A DNA stretch of 64,000 nt from Clostridia bacterium (lineage in GTDB: Bacteria > Bacillota > Clostridia > Oscillospirales > Acutalibacteraceae): assembly GCA_900770165.1 (NCBI GenBank), contig CAAGJJ010000055.1, positions 81,773 to 145,772 of the forward strand, written 5' to 3'. The position numbers and the translations under genes were made by a program. Below the pieces are notes generated by a model. It saw only the letters and a program-made list of their open reading frames with translations, ran no database searches and was not told the DNA's origin. Positions 42,607-51,592 of this stretch are shown here, one piece after another (within the stretch, counting starts at the first letter, position 1; each line of letters opens with the position of its first letter).

Positions 42607-42638
42607 AACCTTCACGAGAAATCGTGGAGGTTTGTTTT
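42607..42638 (+). terminator. GAAA-loop terminator ahead of HNH and terminase
   Basis: AACCTTCACGA (42607-42617) and TCGTGGAGGTT (42622-42632) form an 11-bp stem closed by a GAAA tetraloop and followed by TGTTTTAT. It ends the early transcripts before the packaging genes. Confidence 0.75.
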
Positions 42639-42657
42639 ATGTGGAGGTAAAATAGCA

Positions 42658-43011
42658 ATGCCAAAGAACCCCAAAAGTCCATGTAGGTTTACTGGATGCC
42701 CTGTGCTTACTGAAGACTTATATTGTGAGGACCACAGAAAGGTTATTAATAAGAACTATAACAAATACAAACGTGCGCCTGATACCTACAAGCGTTATAG
42801 CAACAGATGGAGAAAGATTAGACAGCTTTACATTAAAGAGCATCCAGTATGTGAGTTGTGCGAAAAGAAGAACATATTAAGACCTGTAGAAGAAGTACAT
42901 CACATCATTCCTCTTTCTCAAGGCGGCACACATCATGAAGACAATTTGATGAGCTTGTGTAAAAGCTGCCACTCAAGAATTACCGCAACTGAAGGAGGTA
43001 GATGGGGATGA
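42658..43011 (+). CDS. HNH endonuclease of the packaging module
   Basis: A 117-aa HNH nuclease with VCELCEKKN, EEVHHIIPLSQGGTHHEDN and LCKSCHSR, the His-Asn-His core inside a zinc finger. In HK97-like cos phages the HNH protein works with the terminase for cutting at cos. GGAGG lies 10 bases before the ATG. TerS follows after a gap of unusual composition, the usual location for cos. Confidence 0.93.
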   Translation: MPKNPKSPCRFTGCPVLTEDLYCEDHRKVINKNYNKYKRAPDTYKRYSNRWRKIRQLYIKEHPVCELCEKKNILRPVEEVHHIIPLSQGGTHHEDNLMSLCKSCHSRITATEGGRWG

Positions 43012-43243
43012 GACTGACCACCGGGGGGAGTCAAAATCTCTACGGAGCGGCGGAATTGCAACGGGCGTGGGGTCATGTGTAAAAATTCGCAAAAGTTTTC
43101 AGGGGAATAGGCTCCAGAGTAATGGGGTCTCCCCGCAAAGCATTGGTTTGTGGGGAGAGGAAGAGCAGTATAACGAGCGAATTTTCGTGTTTGTACGGAA
43201 ATAAGTGATGTGAAACTTGCGATGAGACGAGGAGATGATGTGT
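43012..43243 (+). other. Probable cos/packaging region between HNH and TerS
   Basis: This 232-base gap is GC-rich at its start (CACCGGGGGGAGTC near 43019, CGGAGCGGCGG near 43050, ACGGGCGTGGGG near 43069) in a low-GC genome and holds no gene. In phages that pair HNH with a P27-type small terminase, the cohesive-end site lies here. The exact nick positions cannot be read. The remaining part carries GGAGACCCCATTAC on the minus strand and the TerS ribosome-binding site. Confidence 0.5.
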
Positions 43244-43789
43244 ATGGGCCAGCGTGGTCCAAAACCGGGAATGGGAGGACGGCCCAAAAAAGCAATAGCA
43301 GAGAAAATTGCAGATGGCAATCCGGGCAAACGCAAGTTGACTGTCATTGATTTCAGAGACAGTGCAGCTGATTTGAAAGGACAGATAATTCCAAAGCCTT
43401 CTGAGTTTCTCTCTGCAAGACAGAAGGATGGCACAGATCTTTGTGCTGCAGAAATTTATAAAACAACATGGAAGTGGCTTGCCGAAAGAGGCTGTGCCGC
43501 TCTTATTTCTCCACAGCTTTTAGAGCGTTATGCTATGAGCGTTGCAAGATGGATTCAGTGTGAGACCGCTACTACAGAATTTGGATTTCTGGCAAAACAT
43601 CCTACTACAGGTGCAGCGATTCAATCGCCATATGTAGCTATCGCTGATAAATACATGACACAAACGAATCGCTTGTGGGGAGAAATTTATCAAATTGTCC
43701 GTGAGAATTGTACTTCCGATTACACAGGGAGCAATCCGCAGGACGATGTAATGGAACGATTGCTAAGAGCAAGGAAAGGAAATACATAA
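43244..43789 (+). CDS. Terminase small subunit, P27 family
   Basis: A 181-aa DNA-recognition subunit of the packaging motor. It opens GQRGPKPGMGGRPKKAIAEK, a basic stretch typical of P27-type TerS, followed by a helical body (LCAAEIYKTTWKWLAERGCA, ALISPQLLERYAMSVARWIQ). GAGGAG and spacing favour the ATG at 43244 over 43235 and 43238. It shares one base (TAATG) with the SAM synthetase gene that follows. Confidence 0.88.
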   Translation: MGQRGPKPGMGGRPKKAIAEKIADGNPGKRKLTVIDFRDSAADLKGQIIPKPSEFLSARQKDGTDLCAAEIYKTTWKWLAERGCAALISPQLLERYAMSVARWIQCETATTEFGFLAKHPTTGAAIQSPYVAIADKYMTQTNRLWGEIYQIVRENCTSDYTGSNPQDDVMERLLRARKGNT

Positions 43790-44571
43790 TGTTTGAGAAA
43801 GTAAATCCATCGCACCCAGATAAGGTTGCTGACCGAATTGCCGGTGCGATTGTAGATCTAGCATACAAAAAAGAGCTCAATCCCAAGATTGCAGTGGAGG
43901 TTCTCATCGGTCATGGCGTTTGCCATATTATTGCAGAGACTTCCGTGAATATTGCGGATGACGAAATAGCTACAGTAGTGGAGCGTATTGCAGGAAATGT
44001 AAATGTGGATTATGTGGAAGTGCCACAGGATGTTCACTTGGCAGACAATCAGAAAGATTATGTCCGTTGCGGCGATAACGGGATTTTCAAAGGTGTGCCT
44101 GTAACGGATGAACAGAAGAATCTGTCTGAGATTGCCCGACACATCTATGAATTGTATAGTTATGATGGCAAATACATTCTTGATGGCGACAGGCTAATTA
44201 TTTGCCAGAGCAATGCGGATACAACTGCGCTGAAAAAAGAATACCCCGGCGTGGAATTCAACCCACTTGGAGATTGGACTGGAGGCACTGAAGTGGATTC
44301 AGGGGCCACAAATAGAAAGCTCGGTAGTGATATGGCCGACAGCATCACAGGGGGTGGATTGCATGGTAAGGATCTATCCAAGGCCGATGTTAGCGTTAAT
44401 ATTTATGCATGGCTTAAGGCGCAACAAACTGGTATCCCTATTGTGCTTTGTTGTGCCATCGGGGATGAAGTTATTAATGGGAAACCTTATTCTGAAATCG
44501 TGGCAATAGCGAGAAATTACATTGATAGTGTTGGTGGCTTTGAAAAATTCGCAGAATGGGGGCTGATTTGA
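43789..44571 (+). CDS. metK: Compact phage S-adenosylmethionine synthetase
   Basis: Makes SAM from methionine and ATP. At 260 aa it is about two-thirds of cellular MetK (about 385-400). Still visible are NPSHPDKVADRI (the HPDK start), EVLIGHG, a rewritten GDNGIFKG loop, SGATNRKLGSDM in place of LTGRKIIVDT and TGGGLHGKDLSKAD in place of GGGAFSGKDPTKVD. The catalytic basic residues of the ATP site seem partly retained. It overlaps TerS by one base and is 1 base from a DNA methyltransferase gene, so it may feed that enzyme. Base composition is richer in GC than in neighbouring genes. Confidence 0.85.
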   Translation: MFEKVNPSHPDKVADRIAGAIVDLAYKKELNPKIAVEVLIGHGVCHIIAETSVNIADDEIATVVERIAGNVNVDYVEVPQDVHLADNQKDYVRCGDNGIFKGVPVTDEQKNLSEIARHIYELYSYDGKYILDGDRLIICQSNADTTALKKEYPGVEFNPLGDWTGGTEVDSGATNRKLGSDMADSITGGGLHGKDLSKADVSVNIYAWLKAQQTGIPIVLCCAIGDEVINGKPYSEIVAIARNYIDSVGGFEKFAEWGLI

Positions 44572-44572
44572 G

Positions 44573-45799
44573 ATGTTGATTGAAAAAAGGAAAACATCCG
44601 ATTTGCTTCCGGCAGAATATAATCCTCGTAAGGATTTGAGACATGGGGATGCGGAATATGAGAAGCTGAAACGCTCTATCGAGCAGTTTGGATATGTTGA
44701 GCCGGTCATCTGGAACAAGGTAACCGGCCGTGTTGTTGGTGGGCACCAACGTCTGAAAGTGCTGCTGGATATGGGTATTACAGAGTTAGAATGCGTTGTG
44801 GTAGAGATGGATGAGGAGAAAGAAAAGGCACTCAACATCGCTCTCAATAAAATCTCCGGAGATTGGGACAAGAATAAACTAGCTTTGCTTATCGCAGACC
44901 TCCAAGTCTCCGACTTTGATGTGACTCTCACCGGTTTTGACCCAGCAGAAATTGATGCTCTATTCAAAGATACACTTAAAGATGGAATCAAAGAAGATGA
45001 CTTCGATGTTGATGCCGAGCTGCGAAAGCCTGTGGTTACTAAACCCGGTGATGTATGGACACTCGGTCGACATCGGCTGGTCTGCGGAGACAGTACCAAA
45101 GCGGAAACTTTTGAACTACTGATGGCTGGTAGAAAGGCTAACCTTGTGGTGACAGATCCTCCATATAACGTGAATTACGAAGGTTCTGCCGGAAAGATAA
45201 AGAATGACAACATGGATAATTCTAAATTTTATGAATTTCTCCTTACTGCGTTCAAAAATATAGAGACGATCATGGCGGATGACTCAAGTATTTATGTGTT
45301 CCATGCGGACACCGAGGGGTTGAATTTTCGCAGGGCTTTTTCTGATGCCGGGTTTTACCTGTCGGGGACCTGTATCTGGAAAAAGCAGTCGCTGGTGCTG
45401 GGGCGCTCTCCTTACCAGTGGCAACACGAGCCTGTGCTGTTTGGCTGGAAGAAGAAAGGCAAGCATCAGTGGTACACAGGACGTAAGGAGTCCACAATTT
45501 GGGAGTTTGATAAGCCAAAGAAAAATGGCGATCATCCGACAATGAAGCCGATTCCACTATTGGCATACCCGATTATGAACTCATCTATGAGTAACACGCT
45601 GGTGGTTGATCCCTTTGGGGGTTCCGGAAGTACGCTCATAGCCTGTGAGCAGACCGACCGCTCCTGTTACACTATCGAGTTGGACGAGAAATTCTGTGAT
45701 GTCATCGTTAAGCGATACATCGAGCAGGCTGGCAAAGCAGACGGTGTATCCGTACAGCGTGATGGGCTTACCTATTCATATAGCAAAATTAGCAATTAG
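44573..45799 (+). CDS. ParB-domain DNA methyltransferase
   Basis: A 408-aa fusion. The N-terminal ParB/Srx-like domain (SDLLPAEYNPRKDL, GRVVGGHQRLKVLL) is followed by a beta-class N4/N6 methyltransferase with catalytic DPPYN (about residues 195-199) and SAM-binding DPFGGSGSTL (about 345-354). DPPY suggests N6-adenine or N4-cytosine modification; the site is unknown. No restriction enzyme is nearby, so it is an orphan methylase, possibly protecting phage DNA or marking it for packaging. It follows metK by one base. Confidence 0.93.
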   Translation: MLIEKRKTSDLLPAEYNPRKDLRHGDAEYEKLKRSIEQFGYVEPVIWNKVTGRVVGGHQRLKVLLDMGITELECVVVEMDEEKEKALNIALNKISGDWDKNKLALLIADLQVSDFDVTLTGFDPAEIDALFKDTLKDGIKEDDFDVDAELRKPVVTKPGDVWTLGRHRLVCGDSTKAETFELLMAGRKANLVVTDPPYNVNYEGSAGKIKNDNMDNSKFYEFLLTAFKNIETIMADDSSIYVFHADTEGLNFRRAFSDAGFYLSGTCIWKKQSLVLGRSPYQWQHEPVLFGWKKKGKHQWYTGRKESTIWEFDKPKKNGDHPTMKPIPLLAYPIMNSSMSNTLVVDPFGGSGSTLIACEQTDRSCYTIELDEKFCDVIVKRYIEQAGKADGVSVQRDGLTYSYSKISN

Positions 45800-45942
45800 C
45801 TTGCAGTCATTATGTACTACTCACAGTTTTCGACAGAATAATCTAGCCGTTATTCTACAGTATATCGACTTGCTATTATCCTCTTTTAGAGCGAATATGT
45901 GTATACCGAAGGGGGATTTAAAAGAAAAAGGAGGATACGACG

Positions 45943-46170
45943 ATGTGGAAAGAAGGCAGTATTAAGGTTTATAGTGGAATTTATCACTACTATATGAAAC
46001 AGTTTGATAAGGGTTCTCAGTTTGGTATTGAGGGTGGCAGAATTTCCAAGCTGATGCTCAAGAGAGACGGTAAGATTGTTTGCAACTACGATAGAGGGTG
46101 GGACATTAAACCTATAGATGATGAGACACAACTGGTGCTAGAACTTCTACTCCATAGCGAGAACCACTAA
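45943..46170 (+). CDS. 75-aa conserved phage protein between MTase and TerL
   Basis: A small mixed alpha/beta protein (WKEGSIKVYSGIYHYYMKQF, GGRISKLMLKRDGKIVCNYD). AGGAGG lies upstream of the ATG. It may match the DUF7678-like small proteins seen near phage terminases, which I cannot confirm. The 143-base gap before it has no other gene. Function unknown. Confidence 0.6.
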   Translation: MWKEGSIKVYSGIYHYYMKQFDKGSQFGIEGGRISKLMLKRDGKIVCNYDRGWDIKPIDDETQLVLELLLHSENH

Positions 46171-46257
46171 GAGGGTAGAAAACTAAATACTATAGAGAGC
46201 AGAGCCGGGTGGTTCTGTATCTCGTACATATAGATTCAGATAGGACGCAGGAGGTGA

Positions 46258-47865
46258 ATGCATACGAGAAAATTGAAGAAATATAAGCCTACGAGATTTA
46301 AGGCAAATGACTCTTTATATAACAAAGATTTAGCAGATTTTGCAGTCGCATTTATTGAAAGTCTCTGTCATACAAAAGGTACATGGGCAGGAAAACCATT
46401 TGAACTAATTGACTGGCAGGAACAGATTATACGAGATATCTTCGGAACTATTAAGCCTAACGGATACCGTCAATTCAACACTGCCTACATCGAAATCCCC
46501 AAGAAAATGGGAAAGAGCGAACTTGCTGCGGCCGTCGCTCTTTTACTTTGTTGTGGAGACGGTGAGGAACGTGCCGAGGTTTACGGTTGTGCTGCTGACC
46601 GTCAACAGGCATCGATAGTATTCGAGGTAGCAGCAGATATGGTGCGAATGTGTCCGGCACTTGCCAAGAGAGTCAAACTCAATGCTTCTATGAAGCGAAT
46701 GGTTTATCTGCCTACGAATAGCTTCTATCAGGTGCTTTCTGCCGAGGCATATTCAAAGCACGGCTTTAACATTCACGGTGTGGTGTTCGATGAGCTGCAT
46801 ACCCAGCCGAACAGAAAACTGTTTGATGTTATGACCAAAGGTTCTGGTGATGCCAGAATGCAGCCGCTATATTTCCTTATTACAACAGCAGGAACTGATA
46901 CTCGATCTATCTGCTATGAGACACATCAAAAGGCAAAGGACATCTTGGAAGGACGTAAGATTGATTCTACTTTTTATCCCGTTATTTATGGTGCGGATGA
47001 GTCGGACGACTGGACAGACCCCAAGGTATGGAAAAAGGCAAATTCATCACTAGGTATCACGGTAGGCATTGACAAAGTCAAGGCAGCCTGTGAGTCTGCC
47101 AAGCAGAATCCTGCTGAAGAGAACACCTTTCGCCAGCTTCGCTTAAACCAGTGGGTCAAACAAGCTGTGCGTTGGATGCCTATGGAAAAATGGGATCGCT
47201 GCGCATTTGCTACATCTGAAGACGATTTGAGAGGCCGAGTCTGTTATGGGGGGTTGGATTTGTCCTCTACCACAGACATTACGGCTTTTGTTTTAGTGTT
47301 TCCTCCAGAAGATGAGGAGGATAAATATCATATCCTCCCCAATTTTTGGATACCTGAAGATAATATTGATTTAAGAGTAAATAGAGATCATGTTCCCTAT
47401 GATATTTGGCAAAAACAAGGATATCTTAACACTACCGAAGGAAATGTAGTACATTATGGATTTATAGAGAATTTCATTGAGAAACTCGGTACCAAATACA
47501 ATATACGAGAAATTGCCTTTGATAGATGGGGTGCCGTACAAATGGTGCAGAACCTTGAAGGGATGGGTTTTACGGTTGTCCCGTTCGGACAGGGATTTAA
47601 GGATATGTCTCCGCCTACAAAGGAGCTAATGAAGCTGGTGCTAGAGGAACGGGTTGCCCATGGTGGGCATCCAGTTCTTCGTTGGATGATGGATAACATC
47701 TTTATTCGCACCGATCCTGCCGGAAACATTAAGCCGGACAAAGAAAAATCTACAGAGAAAATTGATGGTGCGGTAGCGACTGTTATGGCTCTTGATAGAG
47801 CGATTCGTCATCAAGGAGAAAATATTAATTCTGTATATGATGAAAGAGGATTGATTGTTATATGA
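46258..47865 (+). CDS. Terminase large subunit
   Basis: A 535-aa motor and nuclease that packages DNA into proheads. The ATPase domain has the P-loop-like IPKKMGKSE (about residues 80-88) and Walker B VVFDELH; the nuclease domain has GLDLSSTTD (about 333-341), and later acidic residues in AFDRWGA. Length fits HK97-like TerL. AGGAGGTGA lies only 3 bases from the ATG. The end overlaps the portal start by 4 bases. Confidence 0.96.
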   Translation: MHTRKLKKYKPTRFKANDSLYNKDLADFAVAFIESLCHTKGTWAGKPFELIDWQEQIIRDIFGTIKPNGYRQFNTAYIEIPKKMGKSELAAAVALLLCCGDGEERAEVYGCAADRQQASIVFEVAADMVRMCPALAKRVKLNASMKRMVYLPTNSFYQVLSAEAYSKHGFNIHGVVFDELHTQPNRKLFDVMTKGSGDARMQPLYFLITTAGTDTRSICYETHQKAKDILEGRKIDSTFYPVIYGADESDDWTDPKVWKKANSSLGITVGIDKVKAACESAKQNPAEENTFRQLRLNQWVKQAVRWMPMEKWDRCAFATSEDDLRGRVCYGGLDLSSTTDITAFVLVFPPEDEEDKYHILPNFWIPEDNIDLRVNRDHVPYDIWQKQGYLNTTEGNVVHYGFIENFIEKLGTKYNIREIAFDRWGAVQMVQNLEGMGFTVVPFGQGFKDMSPPTKELMKLVLEERVAHGGHPVLRWMMDNIFIRTDPAGNIKPDKEKSTEKIDGAVATVMALDRAIRHQGENINSVYDERGLIVI

Positions 47866-49139
47866 ATATTTTAAAATATCTATTTCATTCAAGAGATAAA
47901 CCGAAGAATTATCTTTCAGGTGGTGCATATAATGTACTTTTTGAGGGAACTTCAAGCGGAAAAAATGTAAATGAACGAACAGCCATGCAGGTGACTGCCG
48001 TTTACTCATGTGTACGAATTTTATCAGAAGCAATAGCAGCACTTCCCTTGCACGTTTATAAATATAAAGATGGCGGAGGAAAAGAAAAAGCAATAGACCA
48101 TCCTCTTTATTATCTTCTTCACGATGAACCTAATCCAGAGATGACTTCATTTGTATTTCGAGAGACACTCATGAGTCATCTTCTTCTGTGGGGAAATGCT
48201 TATGCACAGATACTCCGAAATGGTAAAGGAGAAATTATAGCTTTATATCCTTTAATGCCGAATCGCATGACAGTGGATCGGGCTGCAAACGGAGAAATTT
48301 ATTATAGATATTCTACAAATGAAAGTGATAATGTAAGCCTTAAAAAACTCTCTCAGGTGTATTTAAGAAAAGAAGATGTTTTTCATATCCCAGGTTTGGG
48401 CTTTGATGGTCTTGTTGGTTACTCTCCAATAGCAATGGCTAAGAATGCAATCGGAATGGCGTTGGCAACAGAAGAATATGGAGCGAAGTTTTTTGCAAAT
48501 GGGGCAAGTCCAAGCGGTGTTTTGGAACATCCAAGCACTATCAAAGACCCGGACAAACTTAGAGAAAGTTGGAACTCACTTTTCAAGGGAAGCTCTAATT
48601 CCCATAAGATTGCAGTTCTTGAAGAGGGTCTTAAATATCAGCCTATTGGTATATCGCCGAACGAGGCCCAGTTTTTAGAAACCAGGAAATTCCAAATAGA
48701 TGAGATTGCGAGAATTTTTAGAGTACCGCCGCATATGGTCGGAGACCTAGAAAAATCATCTTTTTCGAACATAGAGCAACAAAGTCTGGAATTTGTAAAA
48801 TACACGCTTGATCCGTGGGTAACTCGATGGGAACAATCTATTCAAAGATCACTATTACTTAAAAGCGAGAAAAAAGACTATTTTGCTAAATTTAATGTTG
48901 ACGGTTTGCTTAGAGGAGATTATCAAAGTCGTATGAACGGTTACGCAACAGGTATTCAAAATGGCTTTTTATCGCCAAACGATATAAGGAGTCTAGAAAA
49001 CATGGATTTAATTCCAGATGAGCTTGGAGGAAATTTGTACCTTGTAAATGGAAGCATGACAAAATTACAAGATGCAGGAGCATTTGCACAGACCGCAAAT
49101 CAAGAAACTGAAGTAAAGGAGGAAACTTTTAATGAATAA
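47862..49139 (+). CDS. Portal protein, HK97 family
   Basis: A 425-aa portal that forms the dodecameric DNA channel at one capsid vertex. Typical segments: NERTAMQVTAVYSCVRILSE, LLHDEPNPEMTSFVFRETLM, ATEEYGAKFFANGASPSGVL and the FRVPPHMVGDLEKSSFSNIE region. The start overlaps TerL (ATGA) and the end overlaps the protease gene by 8 bases, so translation of the head genes is coupled. Confidence 0.96.
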   Translation: MNILKYLFHSRDKPKNYLSGGAYNVLFEGTSSGKNVNERTAMQVTAVYSCVRILSEAIAALPLHVYKYKDGGGKEKAIDHPLYYLLHDEPNPEMTSFVFRETLMSHLLLWGNAYAQILRNGKGEIIALYPLMPNRMTVDRAANGEIYYRYSTNESDNVSLKKLSQVYLRKEDVFHIPGLGFDGLVGYSPIAMAKNAIGMALATEEYGAKFFANGASPSGVLEHPSTIKDPDKLRESWNSLFKGSSNSHKIAVLEEGLKYQPIGISPNEAQFLETRKFQIDEIARIFRVPPHMVGDLEKSSFSNIEQQSLEFVKYTLDPWVTRWEQSIQRSLLLKSEKKDYFAKFNVDGLLRGDYQSRMNGYATGIQNGFLSPNDIRSLENMDLIPDELGGNLYLVNGSMTKLQDAGAFAQTANQETEVKEETFNE

Positions 49140-49821
49140 AACGCGATTTTGGAATTGGATAGATAATAACAGTGAGCGTGTTTTGAGGATTGAAGGAGCA
49201 ATTGCAGAAGAAAGCTGGCTTGATGATGAAATTACTCCAAAACAATTTAAGTCTGAACTTATGTCAAATGATGGAGATATAACAATTTGGATAAATTCGC
49301 CCGGTGGCGATGTATTCGCAGCTTCGCAGATTTACAATATGCTCATGGATTACAAAGGAAACATAACGGTAAAAATAGATGGAATAGCGGCATCGGCCGC
49401 GTCAGTGATTGCGATGGCAGGAACGGAAGTTTTAATGTCTCCAGTGGGGCAAATAATGATTCACAATCCTGCCACAATTGCAATTGGTGATACTAAAGAA
49501 ATGAGTAAAGCGATATCGATGCTGGAAGAAATAAAGGAATCAATAATTAATGCTTATGAACTGAAGACAAATCTTCCAAGAAGCAAAATTTCAAAAATGA
49601 TGAATGCTGAAAGCTGGATGAATGCAAATAAGGCTGTAGAACTTGGATTTGCAGACCAAATTATGTATACAGAAAATCAAAAAGAAAACCGTGTCTCTGA
49701 AGGAATGATATTCAGTAGAATGGCGGTTACAAACAAGGTTTTAGATAAGTTAAAAGACAAAAAAGAGAATAAAACTAGCTTAGAGTCGCTTAGAAAGCGT
49801 CTTTTTTTATTAAAGTATTAG
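49132..49821 (+). CDS. ClpP-like head maturation protease
   Basis: A 229-aa serine protease that trims the capsid protein during assembly. It has the ClpP fold signature ITIWINSPGGDVFAASQIYN, the serine region KIDGIAASAASVIAMAG (Ser about residues 88-91) and the histidine in MIHNPA (about residues 109-114). It lies between portal and capsid genes as in HK97-like phages. C-terminal tail is basic. Confidence 0.94.
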   Translation: MNKTRFWNWIDNNSERVLRIEGAIAEESWLDDEITPKQFKSELMSNDGDITIWINSPGGDVFAASQIYNMLMDYKGNITVKIDGIAASAASVIAMAGTEVLMSPVGQIMIHNPATIAIGDTKEMSKAISMLEEIKESIINAYELKTNLPRSKISKMMNAESWMNANKAVELGFADQIMYTENQKENRVSEGMIFSRMAVTNKVLDKLKDKKENKTSLESLRKRLFLLKY

Positions 49822-49832
49822 GAGGATTTTAT

Positions 49833-51032
49833 ATGAATAAAGTTTTGGAACTTCGTGAAAAACGTGCGAAAGCATGGGAGAATGCAAAAAACTTTTTAGA
49901 CAGTAGGCAATCGTCAGATGGATTTATTTCAGATGAAGATGACATTGCCTATGAGAAAATGGAAACGGAAGTAATAAATTTAGGTAAAGAGATTGATAGG
50001 TTAGAACGCCGTGCAGCACTTGATTTAGAACTTTCAAAAGCTGTAGGAAAAGCCATAGTGGATGCACCTTACTGTGAAAATAATAAATCAAAGCCTTTCA
50101 GAGAAAGCAGTGAATATAAAGATGCTTTCTGGAAAGTGATGAGGAACAAAAGCAGTTTTGAGGTTAAGAATGCTCTCGAAAAAGGTACGGATTCTGAAGG
50201 TGGATATTTAGTGCCAGATGAATTTGAACATACATTAGTGCAGGCTCTCGAGGAAGAAAACATTTTCAGGGGTCTTGCAAATGTGATACAAACGTCAAGC
50301 GGTGACAGGAAAATACCCGTGGTAGCAACAAAAGGCACAGCTTCATGGGTGGATGAAGAAGGGACGATTCCTGAAAGCGATGATAGCTTTGGTCAGGTAT
50401 CTATTGGAGCATATAAACTTGCAACCATGATAAAAGTGTCAGAGGAGCTTTTAAACGATAGCGTATTTGACCTTGAAAGTTATATCGCTACGGAATTTGG
50501 AAGACGTATAGGAAATAAAGAGGAAGAAGCATTTATTATTGGAGATGGATCAAGTAAACCAACAGGTATTTTGTCAGCAACAGGAGGCGGTGAACTTGGA
50601 AAAACAACGTCTGGGGTTACTTCTATTAGCTTTGATGATATTATGGATTTGTTTTATTCGCTTAAATCACCGTATCGCAAAAATGCTGCATTTATTATGA
50701 ATGATTCGACGGTTAAAGCCATACGCAAACTGAAAGACGGAAATGGAAACTATATATGGCAGCCTTCCATGACAGCAGGAACTCCAGATACTATTCTTAA
50801 CTGTCCTGTTTTAACATCTACATATATGCCGGAGATAGCAGCAGGAAATAAGACTATAGCATTTGGTGATTTTAAATATTACTGGATTGCGGATCGTCAA
50901 GGCAGAAGTTTCAAACGTTTAAACGAACTTTATGCAGTAACTGGACAGGTAGGATTTGTAGCAACTCAGAGAGTTGATGGGAAATTGATACTCCCTGAAG
51001 CTGTTAAATATCTGAAACAAAAAGCATCTTAA
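49833..51032 (+). CDS. Major capsid protein, HK97 fold
   Basis: A 399-aa capsid protein. The N-terminal about 110 residues are charged and helical (LELREKRAKAWENAKNFLD), matching the delta scaffold domain removed by the protease. The body shows EGGYLVPDEFEHTLVQALEE, VPVVATKGTASWVDEEG-like segments and TMIKVSEELLNDSVFDLESY, classic for HK97-type coats. AGGAGG is upstream of the ATG. Confidence 0.95.
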   Translation: MNKVLELREKRAKAWENAKNFLDSRQSSDGFISDEDDIAYEKMETEVINLGKEIDRLERRAALDLELSKAVGKAIVDAPYCENNKSKPFRESSEYKDAFWKVMRNKSSFEVKNALEKGTDSEGGYLVPDEFEHTLVQALEEENIFRGLANVIQTSSGDRKIPVVATKGTASWVDEEGTIPESDDSFGQVSIGAYKLATMIKVSEELLNDSVFDLESYIATEFGRRIGNKEEEAFIIGDGSSKPTGILSATGGGELGKTTSGVTSISFDDIMDLFYSLKSPYRKNAAFIMNDSTVKAIRKLKDGNGNYIWQPSMTAGTPDTILNCPVLTSTYMPEIAAGNKTIAFGDFKYYWIADRQGRSFKRLNELYAVTGQVGFVATQRVDGKLILPEAVKYLKQKAS

Positions 51033-51044
51033 GGAGGAGCTTCA

Positions 51045-51257
51045 ATGTCGTATACCACAAAAAATTATACTGAACAGGATGGAGAAAAAACAGTTATAGG
51101 CGGCACCTTAGAAATCAAAAAAGGAACAGTAATATCGGGATTACCTATTGCTGAAAATCAAGCAGACAGCGCGGCTACAACAGTTGATGATTTAACATCG
51201 GATTTTAATGGTTTGCTTTCCAAACTAAAAGATGCAGGGCTGATGCAACAGGACTGA
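51045..51257 (+). CDS. Small head-associated (head fiber-like) protein
   Basis: A 70-aa protein (KTVIGGTLEIKKGTVISGLP, ATTVDDLTSDFNGLLSKLKD) directly after the capsid gene. Proteins of this shape are often annotated as head fiber or decoration proteins in Firmicute phages. AAGGAGG lies upstream of the ATG. Role inferred from position and family resemblance only. Confidence 0.7.
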   Translation: MSYTTKNYTEQDGEKTVIGGTLEIKKGTVISGLPIAENQADSAATTVDDLTSDFNGLLSKLKDAGLMQQD

Positions 51258-51279
51258 ATAGATTAAGGAGATGATTTGC

Positions 51280-51591
51280 ATGGATGACTTGCTTGAGAAG
51301 GTACGGGCAAATTTAATAATTACTCATAATGAAGATGATAAGCTGCTTAAAAATTATATTAATGCGGCTGTTTGCTATGCGGAGAGTTATCAAAAAAGAA
51401 ATATAGGATATTATTCAGAAAACCCCATGCCTCCTACTACCGAACAAGCTGTCATCATGCTCTCATCGCACTTTTATGAAAGTCGCGATGGCAGTACAGG
51501 GGGATTCTTTTCTGATAATGTAAATGCAGCAAATCAAATTTGGGATACGGTAAATTTGCTGCTTAGACTTGATAAAAATTGGAGTGTTTAA
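51280..51591 (+). CDS. Head-tail connector protein, gp6-like
   Basis: A 103-aa all-helical protein (LLEKVRANLIITHNEDDKL, LLKNYINAAVCYAESYQKRN, TEQAVIMLSSHFYESRDG) matching the gp6/QLRG-like DNA-packaging adaptor family that forms a ring under the portal. The ATG at 51280 has AAGGAG 9 bases upstream; the one at 51271 overlaps it. Confidence 0.87.
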   Translation: MDDLLEKVRANLIITHNEDDKLLKNYINAAVCYAESYQKRNIGYYSENPMPPTTEQAVIMLSSHFYESRDGSTGGFFSDNVNAANQIWDTVNLLLRLDKNWSV

Positions 51592-51592
51592 A

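Noticed and set aside
46190..46230. Hairpin CAGAGCC/GGTTCTG before TerL as a terminator
   Set aside because: The 7-bp stem lacks a T-run, and the TerL gene follows immediately; it is probably incidental.
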